Shown here: one piece after another, positions 17,939-26,512 of the stretch
Layout of the letters: each line of letters begins with the position of its first letter
How positions within the stretch are numbered: position 1 is the first letter of the stretch
Assembly: GCF_011839805.1 (NCBI RefSeq)
Contig: NZ_VWPY01000007.1
Coordinates: 81,540-145,539 of the forward strand
Origin: Kineococcus rubinsiae
GTDB taxonomy: Bacteria; Actinomycetota; Actinomycetes; Actinomycetales; Kineococcaceae
Length of the DNA: 64,000 nt
Direction of reading: 5' to 3'
Translations under genes and position numbers: made by a program
The notes under the pieces: generated by a model
The model's input: the letters and a program-made list of their open reading frames with translations, nothing else
Told to the model about the DNA's origin: nothing
Databases searched by the model: none

Positions 17939-18583
17939 TCAGAACTCCACGGGGCCCGCGCCCGCCAGGTCGCGCAGCTCGAGGTGGCCGAGGGTGCGGG
18001 CCTGGTTCACGTAGAGCCCCCGCCCGAGGGGCGAGAGCAGCGCGTCGTGGATCGGGAACCCCGCTCCCGCCCCGACGGCGCGGCAGAAGTCGATCATCTC
18101 CTTGCTCGCCGCCCACGGGGCGCTGAGCGGCAGCGCCAGGACGTCGACGCCGGCGGGCGCCGTGGCGTAGGAGTCGCCGGGGTGGAACAGCGTCGGCTCA
18201 CCCTCGGCGCGCACGAGCAGCCCGACGTTGCCGATGCGGGGCACGTCGGCGTGGATGACGGCGTGCTCCCCGCCCACGGCCTCGACCCGGACGCCGGCGA
18301 CCTCGAGCACGTCGCCGGGGTGCAGCGGTGCGACCCCGAGACCCGAGTCGAGCAGCGACGCGGCCGTCTCAGGCTCGGCGCGCAGCACGGCACCGTCGTT
18401 GGCCTCCAGCAGCACGGGCAGGCGCTCGACGTCGAGGTGGTCGGGGTGGGCGTGGGTGACGACGACGGCGTCGAGGCCCTGCAGCTCCTCGAACCCGTGG
18501 CTGAACGTGCCGGGGTCGAGCAGGATCCGCGCCCCGGCGGTCTCCACGAGGATGCAGGCGTGTCCCAGGTGTGTGATGCGCAT
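17939..18583 (-). CDS. MBL-fold metallohydrolase
   Basis: A 214-residue metallo-beta-lactamase-fold protein. It begins MRITHLGHACILVE and contains LLDPGTFSHGFEEL, VVTHAHPDHLD (H-x-H-x-D-H metal site), GGEHAVIH, FHPGDSY and ALPLSAPWA, as in the UlaG-like branch. The substrate is unknown; homologues often act on phosphodiesters or lactones. ATG 18583 gives the conserved N-terminus; an ATG three codons upstream (18592) is possible. Convergent with the aldo/keto reductase, 19 bases apart. Confidence 0.82.
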   Translation of the reverse strand: MRITHLGHACILVETAGARILLDPGTFSHGFEELQGLDAVVVTHAHPDHLDVERLPVLLEANDGAVLRAEPETAASLLDSGLGVAPLHPGDVLEVAGVRVEAVGGEHAVIHADVPRIGNVGLLVRAEGEPTLFHPGDSYATAPAGVDVLALPLSAPWAASKEMIDFCRAVGAGAGFPIHDALLSPLGRGLYVNQARTLGHLELRDLAGAGPVEF

Positions 18584-18707
18584 GGGCCCCATGGTGGACC
18601 CGGCCCCCGCCAGATATATCCGCGGGGTTACGTGGACGAAACGCACCTCTCCTAGCGTGGTCGGCACGCACCGTCCGGAGCCACCGCGACCCGCACAGGA
18701 GAGTTCC

Positions 18708-20225
18708 ATGGCTGACGTGAAACGCGCCCCCGGCGGGGTCGTCGAGGCTTCCGGGCACCCCGTGGGTTCGGGGGTGGTCAAGCCCGGCTACGACCCGAGC
18801 CTCGCCAACGAGGACCTCGCGCCGCTGGGCCGGCAGAGCTGGAAGTCCTACAACTTCTTCGCGTTCTGGATGTCCGACGTGCACAGCGTCGGCGGGTACG
18901 TGACGGCCGGCAGCCTCTTCGCCCTCGGCCTCGCGGCCTGGCAGGTCCTCATCGCCCTGCTCGTGGGCATCGTCATCGTCTACCTCCTCTGCAACCTCGT
19001 CGCGCGGCCCAGCCAGGCCACGGGCACCCCGTACCCGGTCGTGTCCCGCGTGACGTTCGGCGTCCGCGGCGCGAACGTGCCCGCGATCATCCGCGGGCTC
19101 ATCGCCGTCGCCTGGTACGGCATCCAGACCTACCTCGCGTCGAACTCGCTCGTCATCCTCGCGCTCAAGCTGCAGCCCGGCTGGGGCCCGTACGCGGAGG
19201 TCGAGTCCCACGGGTTCGCGGGCCTCAGCACCCTCGGGTGGGCGGCGTTCGGGCTCATGTGGGTCCTGCAGGCCGTGGTGTTCTGGCGCGGCATGGAGGC
19301 GATCCGGAAGTTCATCGACTTCTGCGGCCCCGCCGTCTACGTCGTGATGTTCGCCCTGGCCGCCTACCTCGTGGTGCAGGCCGGGCCGACGAACGTCGAC
19401 CTCAACCTCGGCAGCATCACCCACACCGGCTGGGGCGCAGCGGGGGTCATGGTCACCGCGATCGCGCTGGTCGTGTCCTACTTCTCCGGCCCGATGCTGA
19501 ACTACGGCGACTTCGCCCGCTACGGGCGCACGATGGGCGACGTGAAGAAGGGAAACCTCCTCGGCCTCCCGGTGAACTTCCTGGTCTTCGCCCTCCTCGT
19601 CACGGTGACCGCGTCCGCCACCGTCCCGGTGTTCGGCTCGATGATCACCGACCCGGTCGAGACGGTCGCCCGCCTGGACTCCACGACCGCCGTCGTCCTG
19701 GGCTGCCTCACCTTCATCATCGCCACGATCGGCATCAACATCGTCGCGAACTTCGTCTCGCCGGCCTTCGACTTCTCCAACGTGAGCCCGCAGCGGATCA
19801 GCTGGCGCATGGGAGGGATGATCGCCGCCGTCGGGTCGGTCCTGCTCACCCCGTGGAACCTCTACAACAGCCCCGACACGATCCACTACACGCTCGACGT
19901 CCTGGGCGCGTTCATCGGGCCGCTGTACGGCGTGCTGATCGCGGACTACTACCTGATCAAGCGCCAGCGCATCGTCGTCGACGACCTGTACACGATGAGC
20001 CCGCGCGGTCGCTACCACTACCGCGCCGGCTGGAACCCCGTCGCGGTCGGCGCCACCGCCGTCGGCGCCGTGGTCGCCCTGGTCCCCGTGCTGAGCCACC
20101 ACACGACGACCGCCACGTTCAGCTGGTTCATCGGGGCCGGTCTCGGCTTCGCGGTGTACCTGCTGTTCCGCCGCTCGATCCCCGCGGTCGCCGCGGACCT
20201 CACCGTCGTCCCGGAACCGCGGTGA
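18708..20225 (+). CDS. NCS1 family permease (allantoin/hydantoin type)
   Basis: A 505-residue nucleobase-cation-symport-1 transporter with twelve predicted membrane helices. NCS1 signatures: LANEDLAPLGRQSWKSYNFFAFWMSDVHS (in part), GTPYPVVSRVTFGVRGANVPAIIRGLIAVAWYGIQ (in part), SGPMLNYGDFARYGR, and FIGPLYGVLIADYYLIKRQ. The neighbouring racemase and allantoinase make allantoin or a hydantoin the likely substrate. ATG 18708 follows AGGAGAG. It is the first gene of a four-gene operon (permease, racemase, GntR, allantoinase) with overlapping starts and stops. A -10-like TAGCGT lies at 18653-18658. Confidence 0.92.
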   Translation: MADVKRAPGGVVEASGHPVGSGVVKPGYDPSLANEDLAPLGRQSWKSYNFFAFWMSDVHSVGGYVTAGSLFALGLAAWQVLIALLVGIVIVYLLCNLVARPSQATGTPYPVVSRVTFGVRGANVPAIIRGLIAVAWYGIQTYLASNSLVILALKLQPGWGPYAEVESHGFAGLSTLGWAAFGLMWVLQAVVFWRGMEAIRKFIDFCGPAVYVVMFALAAYLVVQAGPTNVDLNLGSITHTGWGAAGVMVTAIALVVSYFSGPMLNYGDFARYGRTMGDVKKGNLLGLPVNFLVFALLVTVTASATVPVFGSMITDPVETVARLDSTTAVVLGCLTFIIATIGINIVANFVSPAFDFSNVSPQRISWRMGGMIAAVGSVLLTPWNLYNSPDTIHYTLDVLGAFIGPLYGVLIADYYLIKRQRIVVDDLYTMSPRGRYHYRAGWNPVAVGATAVGAVVALVPVLSHHTTTATFSWFIGAGLGFAVYLLFRRSIPAVAADLTVVPEPR

Positions 20226-21079
20226 CTCCTCCCCGCGCGCCGCAGCCCCACCTGCAGCTGGCCGCCCCCGCCCCGTCCGCCGTCGCGGACGGGGCGGGGG
20301 CGGCCGCCTGCACGATCCTCGTCGTCAACGTCAACACCTCCGAGGCCGTGACGGCCACGATCCGCGCGAGCGCCGTGGCCGCCGCCGGGCCGGGGACGGA
20401 GATCGTCGCGCTCACCCCGCACTTCGGGCCCGAGTCGGTCGAGTCGAACTTCGAGAGCTACCTGTCGGCGGTCGCGGTCATGGACCGCGTCGTCACCCAC
20501 GACGGCCCCTGCGACGCCGTCGTGCTCGCGGGGTTCGGCGAGCACGGCCGCGAGGGCCTGCAGGACCTGCTCGACGTCCCGGTCGTGGACATCACCGAGG
20601 CGGCGGCCCACGTCGCGTGCCTGCTGGGCCGCACGTTCGGGGTGGTCACCTCCCTGGACCGCGCGGCGCCCGCCATCGAGGACCGGCTGCGGCTCGCGGG
20701 CCTGGCGGGCCGCTGCAGCGGCGTCCGCGCGGTGGACCTGCCCGTGCTCGACCTGGAGGCCGACCCGCGCGGCACGGCCGAGGCCTTCGTCGCGCAGGCG
20801 CGGCGCTGCGTGGAGGACGACGGCGCCGAGGTCGTCTGCCTGGGCTGTGCCGGGATGGCCGGGGTCACCGACGCGGTGCGCGACGCCCTCGACGTGCCCG
20901 TGGTCGACGGGGTCGCGGCCGCGGTGCGGCTCGCGGAGTCCCTCGTCGCGCTGGGCCTGAGCACGTCCAAGGTGCGCAGCTACGCTGCGCCCCGGCCCAA
21001 GCGGGTGTCGGGCTGGCCGGTGTCGCGGCCGGCGGGGGGACGGGGGACGGGTGGCGAGCGCCGCAGCGGGACGCCCTGA
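20222..21079 (+). CDS. Aspartate/glutamate (hydantoin/allantoin) racemase family protein
   Basis: A 285-residue protein of the hydantoin/allantoin racemase family, which interconverts the enantiomers before stereospecific hydrolysis. The core begins at about residue 30 (TILVVNVNTSEAVTATI), with TPHFGPESVESNFES, VVDITEAAAHVACLLG and GAEVVCLGCAGMAG, where Cys206 or Cys209 sits at the second catalytic position. The first catalytic position, usually Cys in an A-C-F motif, reads AGFGEHG (Gly104). An extra 25-residue Pro/Ala-rich N-terminus is present. GTG 20222 overlaps the permease stop. Context with allantoinase favours allantoin racemase. Confidence 0.83.
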   Translation: MTPPRAPQPHLQLAAPAPSAVADGAGAAACTILVVNVNTSEAVTATIRASAVAAAGPGTEIVALTPHFGPESVESNFESYLSAVAVMDRVVTHDGPCDAVVLAGFGEHGREGLQDLLDVPVVDITEAAAHVACLLGRTFGVVTSLDRAAPAIEDRLRLAGLAGRCSGVRAVDLPVLDLEADPRGTAEAFVAQARRCVEDDGAEVVCLGCAGMAGVTDAVRDALDVPVVDGVAAAVRLAESLVALGLSTSKVRSYAAPRPKRVSGWPVSRPAGGRGTGGERRSGTP

Positions 21080-21782
21080 CGCCCCCGCCGGGCCCCGGCC
21101 CGTGCTGGACGCGATCCGCCGGGCCATCGTCGACGGCGGCGTCGCCCCGGGCACCCACCTCGAGGTCGACGTGCTGGCCCGCGAGCACGACGTCAGCCGC
21201 ATCCCCGTGCGCGAGGCCCTCATGACGCTGGTCGGCGAGGGGCTCGTCGAGCACCTGCCGCGCCGCGGCTACACCGTCTCCCGCCTCGCCGAGGGCGAGC
21301 TCGCCGAGCTGTTCTCGGTGCGGGGGACCCTGGAGCTCGCCGCGCTCGCGGTGGCCGTGACCACCGGCGGCCCCGCGGACGTGCTGGCCGCGCGGTCGGC
21401 GCACGAGGCGCTGGAGCGCGCGGTCCTCGCGGGCGACGAGCGGGAGTACCACCGCTGGAGCCGCGCCTTCCACGTCGCGCTGACCCGCCCCTCGGGCATG
21501 CCCCGGCTGCTGGGCGTCTTCGACCGGGTCTGGGACCTCACGGAGCCGTACCGCCCGATGGAGGACCTCGGCCCGGAGGAGGCGGCGACGCTGCACGGCG
21601 AGCACTCCGCCATGCTGGCCGCGTTCGCGGCGGGCGACGCCGGCCGGCTGCTGGCGGTCGCGGCGGAGCACCAGCGGCACCTGTCCGACCGGGTGCGGAC
21701 CCGGGAGTGGCCCGACCCGCCCCTGCCGGTGTCGCTGCGGCGGGCGCGGCGACGAGTCGACGGCAGCGAGGAGCAGCGGTGA
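21051..21782 (+). CDS. GntR family transcriptional regulator (FadR-type)
   Basis: A 243-residue GntR regulator with a winged helix at residues about 18-85 (LDAIRRAIVDGGVAPGTHLEVDVLAREHDVSRIPVREAL in part; LVGEGLVEHLPRRGYTVS) and an all-helical FCD effector domain (ELFSVRGTLELAALAVA, HRWSRAFHVALTRPSG, HGEHSAMLAAFAAGD). It lies inside the allantoin operon, overlapping the racemase by 29 bases and the allantoinase by 4, so it is probably the local regulator. The ligand could be allantoin or a breakdown product; this is inferred from context. Start GTG 21051 has GGGGGA upstream. Confidence 0.88.
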   Translation: MASAAAGRPDAPAGPRPVLDAIRRAIVDGGVAPGTHLEVDVLAREHDVSRIPVREALMTLVGEGLVEHLPRRGYTVSRLAEGELAELFSVRGTLELAALAVAVTTGGPADVLAARSAHEALERAVLAGDEREYHRWSRAFHVALTRPSGMPRLLGVFDRVWDLTEPYRPMEDLGPEEAATLHGEHSAMLAAFAAGDAGRLLAVAAEHQRHLSDRVRTREWPDPPLPVSLRRARRRVDGSEEQR

Positions 21783-23197
21783 GCAGCACGGAGCGGGACG
21801 CGGAGTTCGAGGCACCGGTGGACCTGGCGGGGCGGGACGCAGAGTTCCAGGGACCGGTGGACCTGGTGGTGCGGGCGCGGCGCGCGCTCGTCGACGGGGC
21901 CTTCCGGTCGGTCGCGGTGGCGGTGCGCGGCGGCCGGGTGGTCGCGGTGAGCGGGTTCGACGCGGCCGTCGACGCCGCGCGCGAGGTGGTCCTCGCGGAC
22001 GACGAGGTGCTGCTGCCGGGCCTCGTGGACACCCACGTCCACGTCAACGAACCCGGGCGCACCGAGTGGGAGGGTTTCGCCTCCGCGACCCGCGCGGCCG
22101 CCGCGGGCGGCGTCACGACGATCCTCGACATGCCGCTGAACAGCGTCCCTGCGACGCTCGACCCGGCCGCGCTGGACGTCAAGCGCGCTGCGGCGCAGGG
22201 CAGCTGCTTCGTCGACGTCGGGTTCTGGGGCGGGGCCGTGCCCGGGAACGCCGGTGAGCTGGCGCCGCTGCACGAGGCCGGGGTGTTCGGGGTCAAGTGC
22301 TTCCTGCTCGACTCGGGCGTCGAGGAGTTCCCCGCCCTGGACGCGGCCGGCCTCGAGGAGGCCCTGACCGAGCTCGCCCGGTTCGACGGGCTGCTGCTGG
22401 CCCACGCCGAGGACGCCGACGAGATCGCGGCCGCGGCGAACGCGGGTGGCCCGCGCTTCGCGGACTTCGTCGACTCCCGCCCGCCGCGCGCGGAGGCGCT
22501 CGCGGTGCGCGCGGTCGCGGAGGCCGCCGCCCGCACCGGGGCCCGCGCCCACGTCGTGCACCTGTCCTCGGCCGCGGGGCTCGCGGAGGTCGCCGCCGCC
22601 AAGGCCGCGGGGACCCGCCTCACGGTGGAGACGTGCCCGCACTACCTGGCCCTGGACGCCGGGCACGTGCCCGACGGCGCGACGCCCTTCAAGTGCTGCC
22701 CGCCGATCCGCGACCGCGCCGAGCAGGACGCCCTCTGGCGCGGCCTGCTGGACGGCACGATCGACTGCGTCGTCTCCGACCACTCGCCCTGCACCGCCGA
22801 GCTCAAGCTGCTGGAGGCGGGCGACTTCGGCGCCGCCTGGGGCGGGATCGCGTCGCTGCAGATCGGGTTGCCGGTGGTCTGGACCGCGGCGCGCGAGCGC
22901 GGCGTCCCGCTCGAGACCGTCGTGGGCTGGATGTCCGCGGCCACGGCGGACCTCGCGGGCTTCGGCGACCGCGGCCGCATCGCGGCCGGCTGCGTCGCGG
23001 ACTTCGCGGTCTTCGCCCCCGAGGAGGAGTGGACCGTCGCGGCGCAGGCGCTGCAGCACAAGAACAAGGTCACGCCCTACGACGGGCGCACGCTCACGGG
23101 CGCGGTCCGCGGGACGTGGCGGCGCGGTGAGCTGCTCGACCTCGCGGCCGACCCGGTCGGGGAGCTGCTGACCGCCCCGGTGCGGGTGGCCGGCTGA
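21779..23197 (+). CDS. allB: Allantoinase
   Basis: A 472-residue cyclic amidohydrolase that opens allantoin to allantoate. Metal site and family motifs: LPGLVDTHVHVNEPGRTEWEGF in part (H-x-H), GGVTTILDMPLNSVPAT (the PLN-x-x-P segment separates allantoinases from dihydropyrimidinases and dihydroorotases), GVKCFLLDSGVEEFP (metal-bridging Lys), LAHAEDA, HVVHLSSA, VETCPHYL and CVVSDHSPC. GTG 21779 overlaps the GntR stop (GTGA). The first 31 residues carry a 13-residue tandem duplication; GTG 21818 would remove the first copy. Last gene of the operon; probably zinc- or iron-dependent. Confidence 0.93.
   Translation: MSSTERDAEFEAPVDLAGRDAEFQGPVDLVVRARRALVDGAFRSVAVAVRGGRVVAVSGFDAAVDAAREVVLADDEVLLPGLVDTHVHVNEPGRTEWEGFASATRAAAAGGVTTILDMPLNSVPATLDPAALDVKRAAAQGSCFVDVGFWGGAVPGNAGELAPLHEAGVFGVKCFLLDSGVEEFPALDAAGLEEALTELARFDGLLLAHAEDADEIAAAANAGGPRFADFVDSRPPRAEALAVRAVAEAAARTGARAHVVHLSSAAGLAEVAAAKAAGTRLTVETCPHYLALDAGHVPDGATPFKCCPPIRDRAEQDALWRGLLDGTIDCVVSDHSPCTAELKLLEAGDFGAAWGGIASLQIGLPVVWTAARERGVPLETVVGWMSAATADLAGFGDRGRIAAGCVADFAVFAPEEEWTVAAQALQHKNKVTPYDGRTLTGAVRGTWRRGELLDLAADPVGELLTAPVRVAG
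21794..21871 (+). repeat. 39-bp in-frame tandem duplication
   Basis: Two 39-base units (21794-21832 and 21833-21871) about 87 % identical, encoding RDAEFEAPVDLAG then RDAEFQGPVDLVV at the N-terminus of the allantoinase. Only the second copy continues into the conserved domain. Confidence 0.8.
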
Positions 23198-23242
23198 CGC
23201 CGGCCTCTGCGGACGGAGGCCGGACGCCGCGAGCTCAGCGCC

Positions 23243-24901
23243 TCAGGGGCGGGCCTGGCCGTGCGCGAGCACCGCGAGGTGCAGCGTGAGGCGCGTCTCG
23301 GGGTCGTCGAGGTCGCGGCCCAGGCGCGCGCGCAGCCGCTCCACGCGCCCGTAGGTCGCCGGGCGGCTGAGGTGCAGCCGGGCGGCGAGGCGGGTCATCG
23401 ACCCCGAGCACTCCAGGTGCGCGCGCAGCAGGGCCAGCGCCTCCTCACCGTCGGGTCCGGCCAGCAGCGGAGCCAGGTGCGCCTCGACGAACCCCTGCAG
23501 CCGCGGGTCGTCGCGCAGCCACCACAGCAGGCCGCGGGCCCCGAGGTCGCCCGCGCGGTAGGGAACCGCGGGGTCGTGGTGGGGCAGCGATGCCGCGACG
23601 ACCGCGACGTGCCCGGCCTCGGCGAAGCCCTCCCCGGCCGCCGTCAGCGTCGTCCCGGGCGGGGCGGTGCCGAGCGTCGCCGCGGGCAGGCCCAGCCGCC
23701 GCTCCACCTCCAGCAGGGCGCGGGCGAGGCGGGGCAGGACGTCGCCCGCCAGCTCGGGGACGGGCGCGCTGACGAGGACGCCCACGAGCCCCGGCTCCAG
23801 CACCCCGACGAGGCCCGCCGTGCGCGTCTCGGCCAGCGCCCGCTCGGCTGCGTCCGCGGTGGCCGCGTCTCCCTCGGGGCCCCCCGCGGTCCCCTCGCCC
23901 GGGACGTGCGCGACCACCGGCGCGAACCCGCCGCGCAGGGGCAGCCCGAGCGCGCGCGCCCGGGCCCGCAGCTCGGCCTCGTCGGCCCGCCGGCCCCGGC
24001 GCAGGTCGCGCAGGAGGCTCTCGTGGGCCTCCTGGGCGATGTCGCCGCGGTGCTCGGGCGCCTCGCGGTCCAGGAGCCGGGCGATGGTCAGGGTCTCCGC
24101 GGCGCGCTCCAGGACCAGCTCGACCTGGGGGGCGTCGCCGGGACCGCCCGCGCCGCCCGGACCCGCGGAGGTGCTGTCCTGCAGGGCGACGTCCTCGGGC
24201 AGGACGAGGCGCCCCCACCGCTGCCCGACGACCCCGACCGGGGTGGTGAGCCACCGCTGCGGGCCGCCGACGGCCGTGCCGGCGGCCACGGGGACCAGGC
24301 GCGAGCGGGCCGTCCAGTCCAGCAGCACCTCCTGCGCGGGCCCGCCGCCGGCGAACGCCACGGCGTGGTGGCCGAGGTCCTCGAGCACGACGACGCGGCC
24401 GGTGAGGGCGCTCGCCTGCTCCAGCACCTCCGCGACCCGCGCGCCGCCCACGCTCATCGAGGCGAACGTCTCGTGCACGAGCTCGGAGAAGCGCAGCCGC
24501 TCGTACTGCTCGTGCAGGATCCGGGCGTGCACCTGCTCGGTGACGGCGACGAAGCGCACCACCTTCGACAGCTCGACGAGGGGGAAGCGCGCCGCGGCGG
24601 CCGCGTGGACGAGGGCCTCGGGCAGCGCGCGCACGTGCTGCCCGAGCTCGACGACCAGGCCCACGGCGCCCGCGCCCGCGAGCGAGGCCAGGTAGCGGCC
24701 GGCGTCGAAGCCGGGCTCCAGCAGGCCCATGCCCGTCGACAGCAGCAGCTCGCCGCCGCCGAGGGTGCCCGCCACCTCGGTCTGCTCGCTGACGTGCACC
24801 CAGCGCACCTGCGCCGCCAGGCCCGTCCCGCCCGCGCGCACGCGGGGTCCGCCGGCGGCCAGCACCGGCAGGGCGAGGACGTCGGCGACGGTCAGCGGCA
24901 C
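23243..24901 (-). CDS. pucR: PucR family transcriptional regulator
   Basis: A 552-residue PucR-type regulator: N-terminal purine-catabolism domain (LTVADVLALPVLAAGGPRV, VHVSEQTEVAGTLGGGELLLSTG, FPLVELSKVVRFVAVTEQVH), a central GGDEF-like degenerate segment and a C-terminal helix-turn-helix (LRAHLECSGSMTRLAARLHLSRPATYGRVERL in part). PucR activates purine and allantoin degradation genes in Bacillus when purines are present. The -10-like TAGGCT (minus strand, 24913-24908) sits 6 bases ahead of GTG 24901, so the mRNA is probably leaderless. It lies between the allantoin operon and the divergent aminotransferase. Confidence 0.9.
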   Translation of the reverse strand: MPLTVADVLALPVLAAGGPRVRAGGTGLAAQVRWVHVSEQTEVAGTLGGGELLLSTGMGLLEPGFDAGRYLASLAGAGAVGLVVELGQHVRALPEALVHAAAAARFPLVELSKVVRFVAVTEQVHARILHEQYERLRFSELVHETFASMSVGGARVAEVLEQASALTGRVVVLEDLGHHAVAFAGGGPAQEVLLDWTARSRLVPVAAGTAVGGPQRWLTTPVGVVGQRWGRLVLPEDVALQDSTSAGPGGAGGPGDAPQVELVLERAAETLTIARLLDREAPEHRGDIAQEAHESLLRDLRRGRRADEAELRARARALGLPLRGGFAPVVAHVPGEGTAGGPEGDAATADAAERALAETRTAGLVGVLEPGLVGVLVSAPVPELAGDVLPRLARALLEVERRLGLPAATLGTAPPGTTLTAAGEGFAEAGHVAVVAASLPHHDPAVPYRAGDLGARGLLWWLRDDPRLQGFVEAHLAPLLAGPDGEEALALLRAHLECSGSMTRLAARLHLSRPATYGRVERLRARLGRDLDDPETRLTLHLAVLAHGQARP

Positions 24902-24907
24902 CGCGCC

Positions 24908-24937
24908 AGCCTAGCGACGCACCCGACGGAACGTCGG
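24908..24937. promoter_or_regulatory. pucR promoter region with small palindrome
   Basis: On the minus strand TAGGCT (24913-24908) is a -10 candidate for pucR. Behind it, at about -35, lies the palindrome CCGACG-GAA-CGTCGG (24923-24937), a possible autoregulatory operator. On the plus strand a TTGACA hexamer at 24954-24959 faces the aminotransferase, but I find no matching -10 element. Confidence 0.45.
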
Positions 24938-25053
24938 TGACAGCGCTCCGGCCTTGACACTCCGTCGCTTCCGCCGGAGCCGCCGGAGGAGTCACGCTGG
25001 GAGCGGTGCCGCAGGCGCCGCGCACGACCCGCAGCACCGAGAGGGGAACCCCC

Positions 25054-26454
25054 GTGACCGTCACCGAGCAGGCCGGCGCACCCGCCGAACCCGACCGCAG
25101 GTCGACGGCCGCCCGCGACCACCTCTGGATGCACTTCGCCCGGATGGGCGCCTACCAGGACAAGGCCGCCCCCGTCATCGTCAAGGGCGACGGCGCCTGG
25201 ATCTGGGACTCGCACGGCCACAAGGTGCTCGACGGCCTCTCGGGGCTGTTCGTCGTGCAGGTCGGGCACGGCCGGGCGGAGCTCGCCGAGGTCATGGCCA
25301 AGCAGGCCGAGACCCTCGCGTTCTTCCCCGTCTGGGGCTACGCGACGGAACCCGCGATCGAGCTGGCGGACCGGGTCGCCTCCTACGCCCCGGGCGACCT
25401 CAACCGCGTGTTCTTCACGACGGGCGGCGGCGAGGCCGTCGAGAGCGCCTGGAAGGTCGCCAAGCAGTTCTTCAAGCTCACCGGCAAGCCGATGAAGCAC
25501 AAGGTCATCAGCCGGGCGACCGCCTACCACGGCACCCCGCAGGGGGCGCTGGCCATCACGGGCCTGCCGATGATGAAGCAGGCGTTCGAGCCGCTGACGC
25601 CGGGTGGTTTCCGCGTGCCGAACACGAACATCTACCGCGCCGAGCGGATGGGTGCCCCGACCGACCCCGTCGAGTTCGGCGTCTGGGCGGCCGACCGCAT
25701 CGAGGAGGCGATCCTCTTCGAGGGCGCCGACACGGTCGCTGCGGTGTTCCTCGAACCCGTGCAGAACTCCGGCGGCTGCTTCACGCCGCCGCCCGGCTAC
25801 TTCCAGCGCGTCCGCGAGATCTGCGACCGCCACGACGTCCTGCTCGTCTCGGACGAGGTCATCTGCGGCTTCGGCCGGCACGGGACGATGTTCGCCTGCG
25901 AGAAGTTCGGCTACCAGCCCGACATCATCACGTGCGCCAAGGGCATGAGCTCCGGCTACGGCCCGATCGGCGCGATGATCGCCTCCGATCGCATCATGGA
26001 GCCGTTCCTGGAGGGCAAGAACTTCTTCCCCCACGGCTACACGTTCGGCGGGCACCCGGTCTCGGCCGCGGTGTCGCTGGCCAACCTCGACATCTTCGAG
26101 CGCGAGGGCCTGAACCAGCACGTGCTGGACAACGAGGCTGCGCTGGAGACGACGCTGCGCAAGCTGCTCGACCTCGACATCGTCGGCGACGTCCGCGGTG
26201 ACGGGTACTTCTGGGCGCTGGAACTGGTCAAGGACAAGTCGACGAAGGAGACGTTCGGGCCGGCCGAGCGCGAACTGCTCATCAAGCAGTTCCTGCCGGG
26301 CGCGCTGTTCGCCAACGGCCTCTACGCCCGTCCCGACGACCGGGGCGAGCCCGTCATCCAGGTGGCGCCGGCGCTGACCGCGGGCCAGGCCGAGTTCGAC
26401 GAGATGGAGCGGATCCTGCGCACGACGCTGCAGCAGGCGCAGCACCTGCTCTGA
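25054..26454 (+). CDS. Class III aminotransferase (omega-amino acid:pyruvate type)
   Basis: A 466-residue PLP-dependent class III aminotransferase. It shows DHLWMHFARMGAY (substrate pocket), VFFTTGGGEAVESAWKVA, SRATAYHGTPQGALA, FLEPVQNSGGC, LLVSDEVICGFGRHGTMFA and DIITCAKGMSSGYGPIGA with the PLP lysine at about residue 296. These fit the beta-alanine/omega-amino acid:pyruvate group; the amino donor cannot be fixed. GTG 25054 has GAGAGGGG upstream. Divergent from pucR across 152 bases, so PucR control is plausible and the enzyme may act in purine or pyrimidine nitrogen recovery. Confidence 0.88.
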   Translation: MTVTEQAGAPAEPDRRSTAARDHLWMHFARMGAYQDKAAPVIVKGDGAWIWDSHGHKVLDGLSGLFVVQVGHGRAELAEVMAKQAETLAFFPVWGYATEPAIELADRVASYAPGDLNRVFFTTGGGEAVESAWKVAKQFFKLTGKPMKHKVISRATAYHGTPQGALAITGLPMMKQAFEPLTPGGFRVPNTNIYRAERMGAPTDPVEFGVWAADRIEEAILFEGADTVAAVFLEPVQNSGGCFTPPPGYFQRVREICDRHDVLLVSDEVICGFGRHGTMFACEKFGYQPDIITCAKGMSSGYGPIGAMIASDRIMEPFLEGKNFFPHGYTFGGHPVSAAVSLANLDIFEREGLNQHVLDNEAALETTLRKLLDLDIVGDVRGDGYFWALELVKDKSTKETFGPAERELLIKQFLPGALFANGLYARPDDRGEPVIQVAPALTAGQAEFDEMERILRTTLQQAQHLL

Positions 26455-26474
26455 CCCTCCCCGCACGCAGTTCG

Positions 26475-26506
26475 GGGCCCGTCACCCCCCAGGGGGTGGC
26501 GGGCCC
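26475..26506. terminator. Strong hairpin between convergent genes
   Basis: GGGCCCGTCACCCCC (26475-26489), a two-base loop, and GGGGGTGGCGGGCCC (26492-26506) form a 15-bp stem, fully paired in the plus-strand transcript with one G-U pair. It lies between the aminotransferase stop (26454) and the convergent DUF1304 stop (26513) and is the most convincing terminator in the window, although no U-tract follows. Confidence 0.75.
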
Positions 26507-26512
26507 GCGGCG

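Noticed and set aside
18611..18618. AT-rich patch agatatat upstream of the NCS1 permease considered as a promoter core
   Set aside because: No -35 at a fitting distance; the better -10 candidate (TAGCGT, 18653-18658) lies closer to the gene. Neither is strong.
24954..24959. TTGACA as a -35 element for the class III aminotransferase
   Set aside because: No -10-like hexamer lies 15-20 bases downstream; only the sequence match to the hexamer remains.
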